A stretch of 64,000 nt of DNA from Ottelia alismoides. Its lineage: Eukaryota; Streptophyta; Magnoliopsida; Alismatales; Hydrocharitaceae. The stretch's first letter is position 1; each line of letters starts with the position of its first letter. The position numbers and the translations under genes were made by a program. Positions 36,966 through 50,275 of the stretch are shown in pieces. The stretch lies in the NCBI GenBank assembly GCA_037367405.1, contig JAZKJV010010625.1, positions 1 through 64,000 of the forward strand, in the 5' to 3' direction. Under the pieces are notes generated by a model, which did not search any database, was not told the origin of the DNA, and was given only the letters and a program-made list of their open reading frames with translations.

Positions 36966-38318
36966 CGTCTCAAAACAAAAGGAAAATTATCGGGAGAACA
37001 CAATGGTCAAATCAAGAGATGTGAGAAAAAGGTGCAAGTGCGAAAAGAAGATCGAGTATGCACACAAACAATTACAAACAAGTATACACAAAACAATCCC
37101 CTAAATTCACCTACTCAACACAATGGATATCGTAAAATCTCGATCTTTTATCTTGTCTGTTTTAGAGTTATGTGATAACACAAAATTGTACAAACACTTA
37201 GGTTGGCCTGGGATTTGGGCACTAGTCCTTAGTGTGTACGTAGGCAAATTAAAAGCGCATACAAGGAGGGGTTTACTCTCCTCAAGACAAAGATTTTCTT
37301 TTTGATGTATTTAGGGTCAAGTAAGCTTAGCAATCCCAATTTTATTTATTGTCATTTTTTTGGTTTTTTAATAAAAATGCATGAGCCTAACGAGGAGTCG
37401 ATTCTTTTTAGATCCTAGGTTGTCAAAATTAGAGGGAGCGAGTCGAAAAAGCAATGCGAGGCAAAATCAATGATGAATGGTAAGCAGAAATGCTCACCTT
37501 GCCTCTAGATCTCTACATGCAATGATGCTAGGCAGAATTGAAACATACACTATATGCACATGCAATCCAATGAAATCACCCTAGATGAGAATATATTACT
37601 AGCGTGAAGAACAATGTGCTAGTCACCTATAATAGAACCAGAGTGCTCAGTCTTGGAGACTCCTCAGTACGAACCATAGTAGGTTTTGCGAGCATTGTAT
37701 GGAGGGGTTCTCGCGACGCACGGTTCCAAGACTAAGTGAAGAGCAATTCATTGATCAAGTCCAAACGAGACTATAGATGCATCCATTGGTAATTAGGTGA
37801 TTGGCCTTAATCTATCGTCAAGTAGATCCTAATGCTAGGGGTCAATTACACAAAATAAAGAAAAGTGAAAACTCGAGAAACAAAAAAAGAAAAGTAATAA
37901 AAATGCAATAAAAAACTGACGAGGCTCCCAAGGGAACAATTCCTCAGGCACTGGATCTCGTAAAGTGTACAGTGTTCTGAGAGTTCTGAATTATTACAAT
38001 AAATATATATCTATCTCTCATTTGAATTACAAAAATAAATAAATAGATAGACAAAGTGACATTATCTTCGAAAATCCTCCAAGTCTCCTTTGGTGCTTTC
38101 TCTTGGCAGCTAGATCAGAAAAAGTGACACTACCTCATGTAGGTGCGTAGGCGCTCCTAGAAGAGTGTCCCTCGATCCGCGGTACATCGCAACAAAGTCA
38201 ACAAAGAAGAGATGATTAGACAATTCAACAATATAATATCAAATAAGAGAAAATTGAGTAAGAGAAAAATATAGACAAGCAAGAAGACATGGGTAAAGAA
38301 TCCAATCTACAATATTTG
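36966..38318 (-). other. Element B leader region
   Basis: On the minus strand the segment around 37,330-37,260 (CTTGACCCTAAATACATC, then CTTGAGGAGAGTAAACCCCTC) is homologous to E1's leader at 7,500-7,560. The remainder shows no coding signal. Confidence 0.6.
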
Positions 38319-38336
38319 CTCCGCCCAGTGATGCCA
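38319..38336 (-). other. Element B primer-binding site
   Basis: The minus strand reads TGGCATCACTGGGCGGAG one base inside the LTR end. It is a degraded version of the E1 site. Confidence 0.6.
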
Positions 38337-38337
38337 T

Positions 38338-41300
38338 TGAAATAAACGATAAACTAGAGGGTCGTGTTTATCCACAAGGCGGATCATCAATCGATGCAAT
38401 TATCGCTCAAGAACCACGTTAAATTCAACAATTAAGCCACAATTAAGAATCAAACAATGAAAATAAATGTGTGGAGTTAAAATTTAATATAACTCTACAA
38501 ATGAGTGTATAGGTGCAAGTATGTGTAGAGTATCGAATACATGGAACAAACGCGAGAATGGGGCAAATTAATGCACAAAAATGTGTGTTCTTCTTATCTA
38601 TTTGTCTTTATTGTGGGTTTTTAATTTTATTAATTTTTATGAGATTTTTTTATATTTTTAATTATTTTTAATTTTATATTTCTTATTTTCATTTTATTGT
38701 ATGATTTTAAATTTTCTTTTCCCTTTAAATATATAATATATAATATATAGGGCTATATATACACTACAGTGTAATACAAGTATAAGTACAACTAAAACTA
38801 AGCAAGACATGGAAAATAAAATGTTTAGGGTTTAACAATTTTTTTATTTTTTGTGATTTTTAGTTAATTTTTGCTATTTTTATTGACTTTTAAAATAAAA
38901 ATATCCCAAATTAGGGGAAATAAGAAATGGGTGTAATCAAATTTGGAAATTAAAAATAGTAAATAATGCCCAAAATTTTCCAAATAATTTTAATATATAA
39001 ATAATAATACAAAGAAAATTATAAAATACTAATGAATATTTTTAGGATTTTTAGGGAGTTTTCACATTTTTATAAAGGATTTTGGGGGATTTTAATTTTA
39101 AGGTTTTTCTTTTTCTATTTTATGGTTTTTGGTCTGAATGCCTAAAATACTAAAATAAACAAAATATATATTTTTTTAGAATTTTTCAAAATGTTTTTTA
39201 TATTTTTTGGAATTTCATACTATAAACAGTGCAAAAATGTGCCCTTTTATTTTAGAAAATAACTAAAGTTCCTAAAAATGAAATCCAAAATTATAGCCTA
39301 AATCTACACCCTAATAGACACCTAATCCTATTTTTGAGATTTTTAGAGCACGATCACTATATTTAATAAATAGAAATAACACATAAAAAAACTACTGAAT
39401 CGGTAGGGGCATATGTGTAATTAAAAAAATATGAGGTCCTTTCTACAATTTTCCCAAGATTAGAAACTAATTGACTAAAAAGAAATACAGAATGTTGCAG
39501 GGCTTTCCTGCAAAAATGCCACCTCACGTGGGACGAGACGTGAGGTGACATAAATTGAACGAAACTGCAAATAAAATAAGTGCATAGGCTCTTTTACAAA
39601 TATTATAAAAATAGAATAACAACCAATGAAAATACAAAATCGTTGGGTTAAGTATGCAAAATACCCAATGAAGGGCATGATCCAACGGCTCCTGGTCTTC
39701 ACCGATCCACTTGGCAACACGAGAGGAGTCAATGATGTTTCGCCATGGACAAAGGAGATTGGATCTCCAAATATGATCTGACGGTTTCTGGCTCTGCTCA
39801 TCCAATGGCTACTGCTCGTCTAGGCGAAGGAGGGCAATCGAACAGCTCTGGAGTAGCTTGGAAGAACTCCCGTTCCTCCAAGCTTCGATTGGATAAGGCA
39901 CAGACCTCTGATCTCCTCCTTCCCTACAAAGTTGCTCCTAGGATTCTTGATGTTCCTTCCGCAGCTATGGATCTTTGCAAAATGTTCGGGCACCATCGAA
40001 AGTGCTCTGACGATGCTCGACACATGGGGCTCATGTTCGAACCTCAAAATCCCCTACAAATGTGATGTTTTGCTTTGTTTCCTATAGTGTCCAGTCAATA
40101 AAAACAAGGCGGATCTCGGGCGAGCTTCAAAAGAAGAATGGACAAGGGAACTGGGTGGGTGGTGGAGTCCAGCGTACGTCAGAGATAGGAGACCTTGTCT
40201 CTCGTTCTGTGCAATAATGCGGGGATCTGAGATGGGGAAAATGATTATATGATGGAGAGAAATGAATGTGAGGTTGTAGCGGGTCGAAACACGATGTTAA
40301 GTGTATCATGGCGAAGGTGTTCACCGGAGCTAGCCACCGATGAACTACGAAATGGATTATTCTATGCTACTTGAGTGATAAAAGCATAAAGTAATTACAT
40401 TAAATGAAATCTAAACCTAATCTAACTAAAAAGCATTAAAATAAACCGCAAGTCGGTCGAAGCTAACGAGATGACCTCACGGCGGTGGTGCTCTGCTAGA
40501 GATGGTAGGAACCATCCTTCCACCCACCTGACTTCACTGGCAAAGGAGCTAGAGAGGTCCTTGTCATGAACCTCAATCCAGAGATCACAAAGAGGAAGCT
40601 AAAAGTAGTGCCAAAGGGGATTCGACATCGGAAAGGAGCTCGGGTGGAGGTTGTGTACATGTGACAGGAGGGTGGTGAAGATCGAAGAACAACAACCGAA
40701 TCAGTGATGCAATCCATGAGGAGATGAGTGGGCATGTAATAGGGAAGATCGAGAAGAAAACATGGAAGAGGGATTTTCTCAAAAAATGCAAGATTCGAGC
40801 TGCAAAAATCGAAGAAGAGAGGGTCAAAACTAAGTTTGACAAACCTAGGACCTTAGTCAGAGAGTTGACCGAGGTTAACTGAGGTGAAACCTGGTTGGTC
40901 TATGTGGACAAACCAGAAAAATCAGACCTAAAATTATCTGTAAAATGAAAAGTAAATAATTTTATCAATTTTAAGTCATAAAAAATGTATATTATTTTAT
41001 ATGGTGTTTTAATATGATTTTTATTTATTTTTCGAGTTTATTTATTACAAGTTAATTTTAGGGTTCTATTTATAGGTATTTTCATATATATTTTGGGTAT
41101 TTTATTTTTATTTTGTATTTTTATTTTATTTTATTATTTTCTCATTTTATATATTTATAACTTATTTTATATACATAAATTTGTTTTTATTATATTTTTC
41201 TGATATATTATGTACACTTAAATACGTAAAGGTATTGATTATATAGGTATAAGTATAGGTAATTCATCTACATATTTTGATTTTATTTTAATGTTTATTA

Positions 41301-42213
41301 TGGTTTATTATGTTTTAAATATGTACATACATATTATGAATACTACTTACAGAATTATAAAAATATAAAATTATAAATATAATAAAGAATAAATAAAATG
41401 AATATTGTATATAGGTAAACTATACATCAAGGGTTCAAAACGTAACTTTCACACCTTATCTCCAAAATAATTAAAACACCTTCATTAAATAGCTTACTAA
41501 AAGTTATATGTAATAAAGGTGATTTTTGATAATTTTGAGTTTTATTTAGGATATATGGGTCTGGGAAGTTGGGATTTTGGGCTTTTTTATTTTGAGTATA
41601 ACTTGGAAATTGTATGTTTTTTTTGTAAGAAAATATTTTTTTATTTTTATTTATATTATTATCTACAACTTTCATCTACAAAGTTTCTTTATTTGAGGTA
41701 TAGAAAATAGAAAATAAAATAGGTCCAAAAATGTATTATTGAGCTAAATAGGTTCAATTTATTTTGAGTATAACTTGTACACTGTATATATTTTTGTGAG
41801 AAAATAATTTTGTATTTTTCATTATATTATGATATACAACTTTCATCTACAAAGTTTCTTTATTTAAGGTATAGAAAATAAAATAGGCCCGAAAATGTAT
41901 TATTGAAGAATAAAAGAATGAGATTTTTACTGAATTTTAGCCCTTATCTCCTCCTACTTTATTCCTTGTCGATCCATACATCAAGTTGCTTATGTCTCAG
42001 AGTTTATGGGTCATAAAATACCTTTGGCATTTTGTTTTTTTCCTTTAGTTTTTCTTTATTATATAATTTTGACATTGAAAACATCATTTTATGTATAATA
42101 AAATCAATAAAGAATGAATGTTAATTTGTACAAAATAATGTTATATACATGCATTAGCTAGGGTTTTTAAGTCCAAAGTGAATGAATAGAAGTGATGAAA
42201 TGGAGATTCATCG
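38338..42213 (-). repeat. Element B 5' LTR (about 3.9 kb)
   Basis: The minus-strand start at 42,213 is (C/T)GATGAATCTCCATTTCATC and the end at 38,338 is TTTCA next to the primer site. Its first 140 bp match 20,279-20,412. It is banded like E1's LTR, with a GC-richer block at about 39,480-40,870. The only open frames are short and unconserved. The first base appears mutated from T to C. Confidence 0.78.
41589..41908. repeat. Tandem duplication in element B LTR (~170-bp unit)
   Basis: TTATTTTGAGTATAACTTG begins both units (41,589 and 41,759). Each runs through CAACTTTCATCTACAAAGTT to AAAATGTATTATTGA. The second unit is slightly shorter. Confidence 0.75.
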
Positions 42214-44442
42214 ATTGTCGAGGAAAGCCACTCATGATGTTTCCATATGCAGGTAAAGCAAGATATACATCATATAAAAACAAGATTCTAGTAGTGTACA
42301 CAATGATGTTGGCCTAATGTTTTGGGAAATTCCTTCATATTTTTTTCGAAGTAAGTTAGGATCTTATTATGCAGAGAGGGTGCTCGCTATCCTTGATCGT
42401 GATGGGTACATAATTGGGTTCGTGTAGTATCTAAGAGTATAACCATAATTATGGAGCCTTACAACGTAACCTAAGAGAAACAGTTTGGGAGCAACCTTAG
42501 CTATGTAAACATCCCACAATGGAATTTTATCCCACCTTATTAAGGCATGTTATTAAAACTTAAGAAAGTAAGTTTGAAGAATTAATGCATTGGTGTAACT
42601 ATAAGATATACTGCATGTAAATTATGGAAAACAATCACAATATTATTTGCATATCAATGCATCCCTGATATATGGTACACATAAATCTATAGAATAATAA
42701 AATGTAAAAATGCATCGAAATAACCGTCTGATGTGCCATACTATATCATTATTGCTTATATGAATATTTCAACTTTGTGTATGTGTGTGTGGTTGTATGG
42801 CCACTAATCATACCAAAAACATTCACTAAAGCACAAGATGCACGTTCTCTAGCTTATACCTATGGATTTACAATATACACCAATAAGCAAAAAACTTAGA
42901 TGTAACAATACATAAATTAACAGTTACTTACCCTTGTTAAACATCCTTGGCATATTGCCTAATAGATTTTAAATGATCGTAAAAATTCTTAATGCAAGTT
43001 TTGATCATGAAAGTTAGCATCCCAAATCAGATTAACATAAATCATTAGCAAGATTAAAGCAACCATATTTGTTAATTGGAGTACTCATTTTACATTGGCG
43101 CAAATGAACTTCATCATGAATTCTCGCATTCAACACATAACATAAACATGTAAGACTACAAAAGAATTTCAATGTGATATTAATGTGTTGCTCTAGAATT
43201 GATTTTTTGACTAAGGAAAATAGTACATTACCACACAATTACTCATTCTCAAGGAGACTACCAACCCCTGTTAGACATGTGAGCCCAAGGCAAACAATTC
43301 TACAGTAAATGTAATCATTTAATATATCAAAAAAGGTTATTGATTTTCACTCTTTATTTGATATTAATGAATGCATACACTTATAATGCCTTTAATATAA
43401 TTAGGATTATGTGCCATGACCATCTTGATGACCACACAACTGTTGAGCCAATGACTGGATCATAGAGGTCAGTGTTGAGATGATATCTAAAGACATGTTG
43501 AGGATTCAACTAGCATCATCAAATGATTGTTGAGAAATAATCTCTCACATGAGAAGGAGATGACAATCCTTACACCAATGCTGATATCCGATCAACCTCT
43601 AATGTAGGTCCTCTACATAGAAGCAGAGATTCAAAGGTATTTGATAAGTTAGTCAAAGAGTTGACTTGACGAGAACAAGACATCAAAGACCTATGTCATA
43701 TACTATCACAATATATGCATGCATCATATGATGGGAGACTGATGTGTTAGTATATATCTAAGTATGCGCATTAAGCAAACCAATAGGTTGATGATCTAAT
43801 CAAGGTCTATAAGCAGACAAGTTGGTATGCCCACACTATCATATGAGTAATATGATCTCTAAAAGGGATCACACCGATTCACTATTGAACCAAAATATAC
43901 CATCGACGATCGTCTTTCTTTGGATGCATGACAATATTTATAGGTATTATATATGCTTTTTTGGAAAGCATATGATAAATACCAACTCCCAATGATCGAA
44001 TGAGAAACTTAATGATACAATCCTAAAGAAGACCATTCAAAAAAGATTAAAACTTCATGTTTATTCAAAGTATTCCTGTATGTAGGATGTACATGATTTC
44101 AAGGGTGATGTGATCATGAAATTATTATATAACCATGACACTTCCATTCAAAGGGGGTGATGAAAGAAGTTAGGATTTTAGTGACTCCACTCAGTAGACT
44201 AGTTATCCAATCTTGGTCCAAATGTTGGACATTGATCTGAATATCATTCAGATGCAATGAGAATATTGGCTTTTTCTATCTTACTTGATCATACATTCTG
44301 AGAGGTCTTCTGCTTCTGAATATGAGATTGAATCTCACTATCAAAGTCACTATACATGGAACATACAATCATCCTATCATTATCTCCAAGTATACACAGA
44401 GAAAGCATACTATTCTTGAAGAAGTTCATGAAATGTTCCATT
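42214..44442. other. Intergenic AT-rich sequence, unclassified
   Basis: No gene or recognisable domain. A purine run followed by an LTR-like start (CAAAGGGGGTGATGAAAG, 44,149-44,166) may be the end of a decayed retroelement interior. I could not support any protein upstream of it. Confidence 0.4.
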
Positions 44443-45590
44443 AAAGACAATATTCAAACATTGAAAAATAAAAAGAATAAATGACAATTAAATTGGATTT
44501 AATTATCATAAGTAATGTAGACATGATTCACATTATTTAGACACGTGTAGAGATATATTTCAGATAATTAAATTAGATTTAATTATCATATATGAGATTA
44601 ATGTGGATAACACTATCCATAATAATTATTGATAATGTGGGCATGATCCACAATATCAAGGAGGGAATTAATTGTGAATAGGATTCACAATTTAAGTACT
44701 AATGTGATTAGATTCACATTGAGTAAATAAATATAAATGTGTTTTACATTTAATTTTTGGATGGATGAATATGATTCATGAATATTAATGGGGCATTTAT
44801 CATAAATAACGTGAAAATTAGTGGACGGTATTATTGTTAAAATAATTTTATAAGTAAATATTTAATGTAATAATATTACATTGAATTATATTGGAGAGAG
44901 AACCTCTCTCCAATGTCATTGTGGGTATCACACACAATTGAGGAAGGAGCCTTTCCACATTTTTGGAAGGAGGCTTCCTCATTTCCTTTTATTCCTTAGA
45001 GAAGATATATATTGAGTTAAAGACAATATTCAAACATTGAAAAATAAAAAGAATAAATTATAATTAAATTGTATTTAATTATCATAAGTAACGTAGATAT
45101 GATTCACATTATTTAAACACGTGTAGAGATATATTTCAGATAATTAAATTAGATTTAATTGTCATATATGAGATTAATGTGGATAATACTATCCACAATA
45201 ATTATTGATAATGTGGCCATGATCCACAATATCAAGGACGGAATTAATTGTGAATAGGATTCACAAGTTAAGTACTAATGTGATTAGATTCACATTGAGT
45301 AAATAAATATACATGTGTTTTACATTTAGTTTTTGGATGGATGAATATGATTCATAAATATCAATGGGGCATTTATCATAAATAACGTGAAAATTATTGG
45401 ACGATATTGTTGATAAAATAATTTTATAAATAAATATTTAATGTAATAATATTACATTGAATTATATTGGAGAGAGAACCTCTCTCCAATGTCATGGTGG
45501 GTATCACACACAATTGAGGAAGGAGCCTTTTCACATTTTTGGAAGGAGGCTTTGTCATTTCCTTTTATTCCTTAGAGAAGATATATACTG
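44443..45590. repeat. 576-bp tandem direct duplication with a 23-nt palindrome in each copy
   Basis: Two head-to-tail copies, 44,443-45,018 and 45,019-45,590, both starting TTAAAGACAATATTCAAACA and ending near AGAGAAGATATATA(T/C)TGA. They differ by scattered substitutions. Each contains TTGGAGAGAGAACCTCTCTC continuing to CAA (about 44,892 and 45,467), a perfect inverted repeat. A second imperfect hairpin follows (GGAAGGAGCC ... GGAAGGAGGC). There is no long open frame. Confidence 0.88.
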
Positions 45591-46734
45591 ATATTAAATT
45601 TTGGAGCATGAATCGATAATTAATTTATTATATCTAATCTATTATGCATGGAGCAATCCGAATTGATGTGGAAGAGGGAGAGGTTGATGAGAAGAAGCAT
45701 TGGTGTATGTGTGTGTGGGGGGGGGGAGGGGTATTGCGTGATGTCTCCACCATTGAGGTTTTCGTCTGTGGTAGTGCTGAAGATGGGGTCATCAAGGTCG
45801 CTATAGCAGAAGATAACGTTGTACGATCATGCATCCGCCCCATCCCAATTATAGGTAATGTTATAGAGATCGAAAGAGACAGTGCATTTCCATGAATTCA
45901 TATCATAATAAGTATTGTCCATTATGTGACCTTGAATGTGATATCGACCTTCATCTTACTGTCGAAGTCATTGAGGAGGCTGTCATCCTCATGGAGGGAT
46001 AAAAGTTGGCAACATGTGATGTAGGCAACCTCGCGGTCAGAGACGGGGGAACACGAGAGTCATGTAGTGGAGGGTAGGCAGAGTGGGTGGCAATGTGAGG
46101 GAGGAATGGATAATGGGTTGTCCTTAATTTGTGCTATTTGGAGAAAGGATGGGAGAAAAGAAGGGTACTGATAAGTAAATATAATAAACAAGAAGTTATA
46201 TATAACTTATTTTTGATGAAATGCGTTCACATCGGTGACCAATTTTAGGAGTTAATCATAATGATCGTACTATACGAGTTAGTAAGTTTGCAGAGGTCAC
46301 ACGGTAAGTACGAACGATGTCAAAGGTTATTGTACAATTACAACAATTTATAAGGATCATGGTGTAAAAATTGCATAATTTTATTATGCAGCCAATGAGA
46401 TGGATACTAAGATATCCTTTGGTTTGTTTTATATGTTTTATAAGATAAACAATTCTGAAAGACCGACCTAATGCAGTTGTAAGATACAACTTTAGAAATT
46501 TATATGGTCAATTACTTATTTTTTAAAAATAAGTAGTTACAAAATAATAAACAATCTCTTATCGGGTTTTGGCGACACCTTGATTCCTCTACGACATTGT
46601 TTTTAATTAATTTTTTTTTCTGAAAATGGATACATCCAATTCATTCCTTTGTTCTTCTATTAACTTTTGTTATATTAAATAGAAATTGATATCATGAATT
46701 TACAAAGTATGAGTGCAAATTATAAGAATTGAGG
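45591..46734. other. Intergenic sequence, nothing recognised
   Basis: Contains a GT/G-rich simple stretch (45,707-45,728) and short open frames without known motifs. I see no supported gene. Confidence 0.4.
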
Positions 46735-47780
46735 ATTATTACTTGATAACCTGGGCTTTATGCATTTTGGGTGGTAGTCGACTAGTCTAATTGAGCTCAA
46801 TCCCGACACGTTCTTGGAGCTAGTTACCCTCGATAACGATCCACTGATCTGAGCCCAAGAAGTTACAAATGGTTTCAGAGCTAGTTTCCTCTGATAATGA
46901 CAAGGGTCAAGGGATACTTGAGGGGGGCTAATTCTGGAGGTTAGAACAACCACTATTATCAGAAATAAGCGATGGACCGTGTCGAAATGAGAATGTTGTG
47001 AATATAAGTGGAAGAAATTATAACAATCCCCAAAATAGTCCCACATCGGATAGTCACAAAAGTGTAAGAGCGAGTTATACAAGTGATGGGAAACTAATTA
47101 ATAACTCGGATTTTAAGTATTTTGGCCGGTTGTCAACGAGTCCACTTAAGGCATGAACTCAACAAATTATCCATATCAATTTTTCTAAAATAACGGTATA
47201 AGGACCCAAACTCAAGAGTGTTACAAATGATATTGCATGTTCCCTCTTATAATGAAAATGGTTACTTGAGGGGAACTAAGTTTGGAGCGTACAACTACCG
47301 CCAATAATAAGAATAAGTGATGAGCTATATCGCAATGAGGATATTGTGAGTATAACGGGGGGGGGGGGGGGGGATGTAACACCCCAACATAATCCTACAT
47401 TGGAAACTCACAAATATATAGTGGATTATAAGAGTGTGAAACTACTATTTCATAGCTTATGTTTAAGCATTTTGGGTAGTTTTCAATTTGTTCAATTGAG
47501 CATGAATTCAATAAGTTGTCAGGATTGTTTTTTCTCGATAATTGTTCGAGAACCTAAGGCCGAGGTATTACAAATAGTATCAGAGTAGATTCTCTCTAAT
47601 AAAAGAGAAAGGCTACCTGAAGACACCTGAGCCTCAAACGTGCAGCCACCATTATTAATGAGAATAAATGATGAGCCATGTTGCAACGAAGACGTTTCTA
47701 ATACAAGTGTGAGAAGTTGAAATACCTTAACATTGATAACAATTTAAGACCTAAGCTCGGAATGTTACAATTATTTTATC
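46735..47780 (+). repeat. Three tandem degenerate TRIM-like units
   Basis: Units at about 46,735-47,018, 47,019-47,374 and 47,375-47,780. Units 2 and 3 begin TATAACAATCCCC / TGTAACACCCC followed by GTCCCACATCGG / TCCTACATTGG. All three carry TTACAAAT plus a tRNA-Met-primer-like stretch (TGGTTTCAGAGC, TGATATTGC, TAGTATCAGAG) and end with GATGAGC(C/T)ATGTCGCAA-like and GTGAATATAAG-like words. This is the layout of terminal-repeat retrotransposons in miniature. A run of about 17 G precedes the third unit. Confidence 0.6.
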
Positions 47781-48068
47781 TAATATCAAATATATTAATT
47801 ATTTACTTCTTGAGGGGTCAAAATGTATCTCGTTATCAATTTGATATTTGACTTGTTATCAACTATCTTGTTCAATTAAATCCTTCCATTACCCCCAAGA
47901 AAGCCCTTTTACTGATTAAATCGCAGCCGTAGATGACAGACGTGAAGTGCAACCCAAACCCCTTAATTGCAACCCAACCTTGTTCCAGGGTTCCCCCCTC
48001 CTTCCCCCATCCAAGGTGACGCAAACAACCATACCCGCACCCGCGGCGGCGCGCATCTTCACCAATAT

Positions 48069-48346
48069 ATGCGTCAGGGCCTCCTCGGTGGTCTTCGCCA
48101 CGCTTTCTCCTCCAAAACCTTAGTTACGTCCTCCGCTTCTCTCCGTCGCGTCCTCCTCGCCTTCTCCTCCGTCGCCAACGAGCTCTCAGCAGCGCCGCCG
48201 ACTGCCATGGGTGATCAGACCAACGCTCGGGGCCTCAAGGACCAGCCCTACCTCGATACCGTGCTCCCAAAGAGGATCCAGATGTTCGAGGCCATCAAGG
48301 CGAGGCAGGAGGGTGAGAGGAAGAGCATTGGCGGGGAGACCATCAG
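48069..48346 (+). CDS. THRRS: Threonyl-tRNA synthetase, exon 1 (targeting peptide and N-terminus)
   Basis: Threonyl-tRNA synthetase charges tRNA-Thr with threonine. The first in-frame ATG (48,069) opens a 46-residue leader rich in Arg, Ser, Leu and Ala with a single acidic residue (MRQGLLGGLRHAFSSKT...), as expected of a mitochondrial presequence. A second in-frame ATG at 48,207 in strong context (GCCATGG) begins MGDQTNARGLKDQPYLDTVL, followed by PKRIQMFEAIKARQ, the N-terminus of the plant cytosolic form. Use of two in-frame AUGs for mitochondrial and cytosolic forms is established for Arabidopsis ThrRS; here it is inferred. The exon ends ATCAG|GTAAAT at 48,346, splitting an Arg codon that exon 2 completes. 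The frame is open upstream of 48,069 but has no ATG there. About 130 bp of GC-rich likely 5' UTR precede it. Confidence 0.85.
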
Positions 48347-50275
48347 GTAAATGCAGAGACCTTTGCTTGTTTTCTTTCTTCATGTGCGAGTAGTTTGTTA
48401 GTTTCGGCTAGGCCGAGGTTTTTCTCTGTAAAGTTGTGGACTTGGTGTGTATGGGAACTCAAAACGTGATGACTAATGGATTCAATGTAGAGGGATGTGG
48501 GTTCTCTGGAGGAACATCCTCTGGGACAGTGCAGTTGGTGATGTAGGAATTCGCAGTCTCAAAAATTCAACATTGGACTTGTTTGGATTGTTTAAACATC
48601 AAACTTCGAAAAGAAACGACATAACTTCATAACAAGTGATATCGATATGTTAAGGCGGTCTAGGGATATCGTAGTGTGAGGGTGAATTGATGCCCGAAAT
48701 TGGAGATGGGAAGTTGCCCCTTGAGGCATGCAACTGCAGGTGGGTCTGGAGAGGGTAGGAGAAGACCATAATGCAATCAAAGGAGCTGCCGTGCATTATC
48801 ATATTTACTTGAAGCTAAGGTCGGTTGTGTCTCATACCACTCAATGGTTTAGTTTTTCTTTTGGTTTTCTTGGAGTGCTCGATTATGAAGGGTAATGAGC
48901 ACGTCGATTGATTCTCATTATTAAACATTGTCATGGGAAGCGTGCGTGAAAATTCCCCTTCATTGTTCATGTCCATTGAATCTTAGTAATACATTTTGAC
49001 CAAATTAGGATTGTGATTTGATGAGCATACGATATAGTTCCACAGGGTCTGCATGTACTAGTGAAAAAAATGACTTGCGGAGCCAGTTAGGATTTCAAGA
49101 CAAAGTGTTAGGGCAAAGGACGAAAATGCTCATGCAAAGTGTCAAGTATAACTACACAATATTAGTTTTATAGGAGATTGGGTTTCAGTGCTTCTTGTTA
49201 TTATCTCTAGCTCAAACATACTAAGACAGAAGGAGAAATAACTTCATTGCATGGTAGCTGACCAAGCATAACTTTGTATGTGTCCATGTAGTTACCAATC
49301 ATAACTTCGTGTCTGTCCTTGTAATTGCATTTCTCTATTGACATATACTGCTCAACATGGAATCATGGATTATAGTGAGATTCAGCTAGCTGTAGTGCAC
49401 ATTCTTCAGTGGATTCCAATAATTTGAGCTAGGGTCCTGTAATGGGAGGAAATAATGTAGCTGTTCTTGCTAATAAAATCACTTGATGAAGCCACTATGC
49501 TTGAATTGCTTTTCAGCGCAGGTCTCATGAGCACTCTTGGTTACTTGGTACTATAACTGTAGGAAATGATGTAGTCGTTCTTGCCGATCATATCACTATT
49601 AAAACCACCGTGCTTGAATCATTTTTTAGCAAAGATGAGCATATTTATATGGTTAATTTAAGGCCTATTATAAATGGATTTCATGAATATTTTTATACAC
49701 ATAGGTCAAAAACGCTGTCCTGACTGCACCAATATCTGCGGCTAAACCTTTATTACTTTCTTTTTTGTCATTTCTGATATGATGTTATCTATGTGAAGCA
49801 CCCTGTTTCATTTCTACCCATTTAAATAACCCTTATGTTTATTTATACTTTTAAAGTTCTCGTCTTTAAAATTACCTGAGGAAAAAAAGAGGGTAATATG
49901 TCGAGAAGATGCATACCCAGCACAATATTAAAATTACAAAGACCAAAAAGCTCTTAGTATGTCCAATTACATTTTTAATATACATTTGCTTACTTGGAAA
50001 ATAGAACCATTCCGAGCAAGTCACACAAACCATAAGATAGCAGCCACCCAAACTATGGTGGGGCTACTTTCATGACCAATAACAACTAGGGAATCCCAAA
50101 GGTTAATCCAATCGAATATCGAACTCTATCAACAAGTCCCACAACACACACCTCCCTAGTTATAGGGCACACAATGAATAAATGCTCAATGTTCTCCTCC
50201 TCTGCCAAACAACGCTCACAGTCACATGTGTCATCACATGATTCACGCCCAACATCTTCTCTCATCAGTTATAAG

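Noticed and set aside
39475..40842. Open frames in element B's LTR
   Set aside because: Short, overlapping on both strands and without domains; they lie within a GC-richer LTR band.
42214..44157. Possible Copia or pararetrovirus coding remnant
   Set aside because: I translated parts of it in all plus frames and found no RT, RNase H or integrase motif. It is left as unclassified.
47967..48068. Upstream extension of the synthetase reading frame
   Set aside because: The frame is open, but its first codon is TTG and there is no ATG before 48,069. It is treated as 5' UTR.
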